Shown here in pieces: positions 61,599 through 64,000 of a stretch of DNA of 64,000 nt. Source of the DNA: Paracoccus alkanivorans. Its GTDB lineage: Bacteria; Pseudomonadota; Alphaproteobacteria; Rhodobacterales; Rhodobacteraceae. Below the pieces are notes generated by a model. It searched no databases. It was not told the DNA's origin and worked only from the letters and a program-made list of their open reading frames with translations. Made by a program: the position numbers and the translations under genes. Where the stretch lies: NCBI RefSeq assembly GCF_003697785.1, contig NZ_QOKZ01000013.1, positions 1 through 64,000 on the forward strand, read 5' to 3'. The stretch's first letter is position 1. Each line of letters begins with the position of its first letter.

Positions 61599-62210
61599 AT
61601 GGGCGATCGTGAAGGAATCTTTGCCGGGGATGACCCGTTTGCCATAATTCGCAGATGGCTGGCCGAAGCCGAGGCCAGTGAACCCAACGATCCGAACGCC
61701 ATCGCGCTTGCGACGGCCGATGCAGATGGGCTGCCCGACGTCCGCATGGTCCTGTTGAAGGATATCGACGGCGAGGGACTGGACGGCTCCTTCGTTTTCT
61801 ACACCAATTACGAAAGCGCCAAGGGCCGGCAGCTTGCCGCGAACAGCAAGGCCGCCTTCGTCATGCACTGGAAATCGTTGCGCCGCCAGATACGGGTGCG
61901 CGGGACAGTCACACGTGAAGACGGGCCACAAGCCGATGCCTATTATGCCAGCCGTGCGCTGCAAAGCAGGTTGGGGGCATGGGCCTCGGCCCAGTCCCGG
62001 CCCCTCGACAGCCGCGCCAGCCTGATGGCCGAGGCGGCGAAACAAGGCCTCAGGCACGGCACGAATCCGTCCCGCCCGCCTTTCTGGGGAGGTTTCCGTA
62101 TGTTCCCCAGCCAGATCGAATTCTGGGCGGATGGAGCCTTCCGCCTGCATGACCGTTTTTGCTGGCACAGGCAAGAAACCGCTTGGACAATCACCAGATT
62201 GTCGCCCTAA
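61599..62210 (+). CDS. pdxH: Pyridoxamine 5'-phosphate oxidase
   Basis: 203 residues. NAIALATADADGLPDVRMVL and FVFYTNYESAKGRQLAAN form the FMN site; FWGGFRMFPSQIEFW and RLHDRFCWHR near the end are the conserved C-terminal PdxH signature. It makes pyridoxal phosphate in the cytoplasm. AAGGAGG lies about 9 nt before the ATG. Divergent from fabI by 78 bp. Confidence 0.95.
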   Translation: MGDREGIFAGDDPFAIIRRWLAEAEASEPNDPNAIALATADADGLPDVRMVLLKDIDGEGLDGSFVFYTNYESAKGRQLAANSKAAFVMHWKSLRRQIRVRGTVTREDGPQADAYYASRALQSRLGAWASAQSRPLDSRASLMAEAAKQGLRHGTNPSRPPFWGGFRMFPSQIEFWADGAFRLHDRFCWHRQETAWTITRLSP

Positions 62211-62391
62211 GCTTGACCGGAAAGGCGTAAGAGCGAAATATGAAGGGCGGTTTTCTGCCGAAAGGTGCAGAAACGTGGCTTCGGGACCGGGAACTGGCTG
62301 ACCCCGGGGCCGTGGTTTGTAATTCATACATGTTGCACGCAATTGGTAGCCGTGCGACAATCCCGCTTAAGTCGCGGAAACGGTGCAAAAT

Positions 62392-62997
62392 ATGAAGACG
62401 GACGATATGGAGAATATGGTAGTTTCCGGCTTGGTCAAATGGTTCGATCCGGCAAAGGGATATGGTTTTATTCTGAATGATGCCGGTGGTGCCGACATCC
62501 TTTTACACGCCAATGTGCTTCGCAATTTCGGACGCAGTTCCGTGGCAGATCATTCGCGCGTCGTGGTTCAGGTCCAGTCGACCACCCGCGGCCTGCAAGC
62601 CGTGGAGATCCTAGAGGTTCACCCGCCAGAAGGCGACGGTAGCCCACCCATCGAAGATCTCGACGCCGACATCATTCGACAGCTTGACTCGCTGCCCCTG
62701 CAACCAGCGCGGGTGAAATGGTTCGACAAGGCGAAGGGCTTCGGCTTTGCCAATATCTTCGGTCACTCCGACGATGTGTTCATCCATATCGAGGTGCTGC
62801 GGCATTCGGGTTTTTCCGACCTGGTCCTGGGTGAGGCGATCGGACTACGCGTAGTCGAAGGCCCCCGGGGACTGATGGCCGCTCAGGTCACAAGCTGGGA
62901 CAAGGCGATTCAACCCGCCAATGTCGAGCGTTTCCCCGATCCTGCACATAACACTGACAATGTGCGGGACTGGGTCTTGTCGCGTGCCGCGGAGTAG
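62392..62997 (+). CDS. Protein with two cold-shock domains
   Basis: 201 residues with two CSDs. The first (about 11-75) has GLVKWFDPAKGYGFILND; the second (about 100-165) has ARVKWFDKAKGFGFANIF and DDVFIHIEVLRHSGF. KGYGF/KGFGF and VFIH are RNP-type nucleic-acid-binding motifs; the first domain has ILLHANVLR instead of VFVH. The linker is acidic. A GTG at 62383 is an alternative start, and the ribosome binding site is not clear. Two-CSD proteins of this kind are common in alphaproteobacteria as RNA-binding growth or stress factors. Confidence 0.9.
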   Translation: MKTDDMENMVVSGLVKWFDPAKGYGFILNDAGGADILLHANVLRNFGRSSVADHSRVVVQVQSTTRGLQAVEILEVHPPEGDGSPPIEDLDADIIRQLDSLPLQPARVKWFDKAKGFGFANIFGHSDDVFIHIEVLRHSGFSDLVLGEAIGLRVVEGPRGLMAAQVTSWDKAIQPANVERFPDPAHNTDNVRDWVLSRAAE

Positions 62998-63502
62998 GAC
63001 TGCCCTACGGCAATCGATAAGGGCCGGTATCGCCGCGCTGGCATTTTGTTCGCCAGCAGCGGCGGAGGCCGTCTTTGAGTGCACGGACAATCAGGCAGCG
63101 ATCCTGACTCCGCGCGGGATCGTCGAATTCAAGATCGAGATCGCAGACAGCCCCGCAGAGCGGGAGCGGGGCTTGATGTATCGCGATGATCTGCCCGCAG
63201 GTAGCGGCATGCTGTTCGTCTATGACGCTCCGCGGCAGGTCTCGTTCTGGATGCGGAACACGTTCATCCCGCTCGACCTGATTTTCATGGATGAATCCGG
63301 GACGATTCGCCACATCCACCCGAATGCGCGCCCTATGGACGAAACACCGATCCCCGGCGCCACCATCGGGGATCCGCGCCCCGAACGGCAATTGATCCTC
63401 GAGATCGGCGGAGGCGAAGCCTCCCGTCTTGGATTGGCGCCCGGACAACCCATGGCAACCTCGCAACTTGATCAGGCCAAGGCGGCCTGGCCTTGCGGTT
63501 AA
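62960..63502 (+). CDS. DUF192 family exported protein
   Basis: 180 residues from ATG 62960, overlapping the cold-shock gene by 38 nt; GTG 62984 is an alternative. A signal-like segment AGIAALAFCSPAAAEA precedes the DUF192 domain: FKIEIADSPAERERGLMYRD, GMLFVYDAPRQVSFWMRNTF and IPLDLIFMDESGTI. Function of the family is unknown, though exported copies are widespread in Proteobacteria. The start is uncertain. Confidence 0.85.
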   Translation: MCGTGSCRVPRSRTALRQSIRAGIAALAFCSPAAAEAVFECTDNQAAILTPRGIVEFKIEIADSPAERERGLMYRDDLPAGSGMLFVYDAPRQVSFWMRNTFIPLDLIFMDESGTIRHIHPNARPMDETPIPGATIGDPRPERQLILEIGGGEASRLGLAPGQPMATSQLDQAKAAWPCG

Positions 63503-63668
63503 GGCATTCTCCGCAAAAGTGGCTGCCGGATCCACGTTCGAAGTCAGGGCCCTGTATTCCGGAAGTCGCGAAAAGCAGCACGGTATTCGATATTCGCGTA
63601 ATTCGGACGAATATCCCGGCGCTATTGCCCTTCCCCCCGCCGGCCTGATCGGCTACAAGCGCGCTCGT

Positions 63669-63745
63669 CGGGGCGTAGCGCAGCCTGGTAGCGCGACGGT
63701 TTTGGGTACCGTAGGTCGTGAGTTCGAATCTCGCCGCCCCGACCA
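63669..63745 (+). tRNA. tRNA-Pro (anticodon UGG)
   Basis: A 77-nt cloverleaf: 7-bp acceptor stem CGGGGCG / CGCCCCG, discriminator A and encoded CCA. The D arm is GCGCAGCCTGGTAGCGC, the anticodon arm ACGGT-TTTGGGT-ACCGT gives the anticodon TGG, and the T arm has GTTCGAATC. All invariant positions are present. Confidence 0.97.
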
Positions 63746-63875
63746 CATTTCCGATAACAATTACAGCCACTTAATGTAGCGGATATTTCGACACGAAAGT
63801 CGTAGTTTACAGCACAGTTTACATTTTTGTTCCTGTTTTGGTGCACAGGATGCTGTTTTAGCAGCCGATTCCGCC
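63746..63875. other. AT-rich spacer downstream of tRNA-Pro
   Basis: Contrasts with the GC-rich surroundings: it is visibly A/T-dominated and carries a direct repeat of AGTTTACA (about 63805-63822). I see no gene. Its position at a tRNA 3' end is the kind of place where integrative elements insert, but no attachment-site duplication can be seen within the window. Confidence 0.4.
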
Positions 63876-64000
63876 TTACTCTGTAGTCTCCAGATCATCG
63901 CGCTGATCGAAGGGCTTCCATTCTTCTTCGACCCACTCCTCCGCTTTATGCCCGTGCCCTTCGTGTACGATGATCCGCACCGGGTCCTTGGTCTCTCGCG
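63876..64000 (-). CDS. C-terminal end of an unidentified acidic protein (partial)
   Basis: The minus-strand frame ending at TAA 63876-63878 encodes at least 41 residues, including VRIIVHEGHGHKAEEWVEEE and ending DDLETTE. It is rich in Glu and Asp with several His and Trp. The start is beyond the window edge. Codon choice fits a real gene; the family cannot be told from this fragment. Confidence 0.5.
   Translation of the reverse strand, partial: RETKDPVRIIVHEGHGHKAEEWVEEEWKPFDQRDDLETTE

Noticed and set aside
1..64000. CRISPR arrays, prophage modules and rRNA genes
   Set aside because: No regularly spaced repeats, phage structural genes or rRNA sequence seen in the window; only one tRNA gene was found.

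Overview
The window looks like chromosomal DNA of a high-GC alphaproteobacterium of the Rhodobacteraceae, probably Paracoccus or a close relative. The reasons are the roseobacter/Paracoccus-type ectoine and hydroxyectoine catabolic cluster (enuR, uehABC, usp, eutABC, doeAB, asnC, doeC, doeD), a formate dehydrogenase locus with DUF3305/DUF3306 companions, the codon bias, and a 34-36 bp intergenic repeat of a kind I associate with this family. All assignments come from reading sequence and recalled family motifs; no database search was run.

Layout. 1-7.5 kb: the 3' end of a nonribosomal peptide synthetase (PCP-E-C-A-PCP-TE), an MbtH helper, an EntD-like phosphopantetheinyl transferase and a type II thioesterase. 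This is a peptide, perhaps siderophore, locus whose last adenylation domain has a beta-amino-acid-type pocket. 7.5-9.7 kb: decayed insertion sequences (IS110 and IS5 pieces) and a 3' scrap of folD. 9.7-18.9 kb: a CobW GTPase and a YtcJ-like amidohydrolase, divergent from a LysR regulator and a five-gene dipeptide/oligopeptide ABC transporter. 18.9-19.7 kb: an IS66 remnant. 19.7-25.4 kb: a branched-chain-amino-acid-type ABC transporter (livMHFGJ) with a divergent LysR regulator and a strong terminator.

25.5-37.3 kb: a membrane-bound, periplasmic formate dehydrogenase locus. The leftward operon is DUF3305-DUF3306-torD-TAT peptide-fdhA-fdhB-fdoI plus a 45-residue membrane peptide absent from a standard ORF list. 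The rightward operon holds a multi-cluster ferredoxin protein, a small DUF6494-like protein, an Mrp/ApbC ATPase, a biotin/lipoate-ligase-like protein and a DUF6505-like protein. 37.5-38.5 kb: an unrecognised small ORF and a purine nucleoside phosphorylase. 38.5-52.1 kb: the ectoine/hydroxyectoine uptake and degradation cluster, which takes the solutes in through a TRAP transporter and converts them to aspartate.

52.2-59.1 kb: a tightly packed seven-gene operon of mostly uncharacterised proteins (coiled-coil protein, membrane protein, unknown protein, AAA+ ATPase, DUF6638-like protein, small membrane protein, DUF1523 protein). This is the best candidate here for an undescribed system. 59.2-64 kb: ordinary housekeeping genes (M20 deacylase, fabI, pdxH, a double cold-shock-domain protein, a DUF192 protein), tRNA-Pro(UGG), then an AT-rich stretch and the C-terminal end of an unidentified acidic protein.
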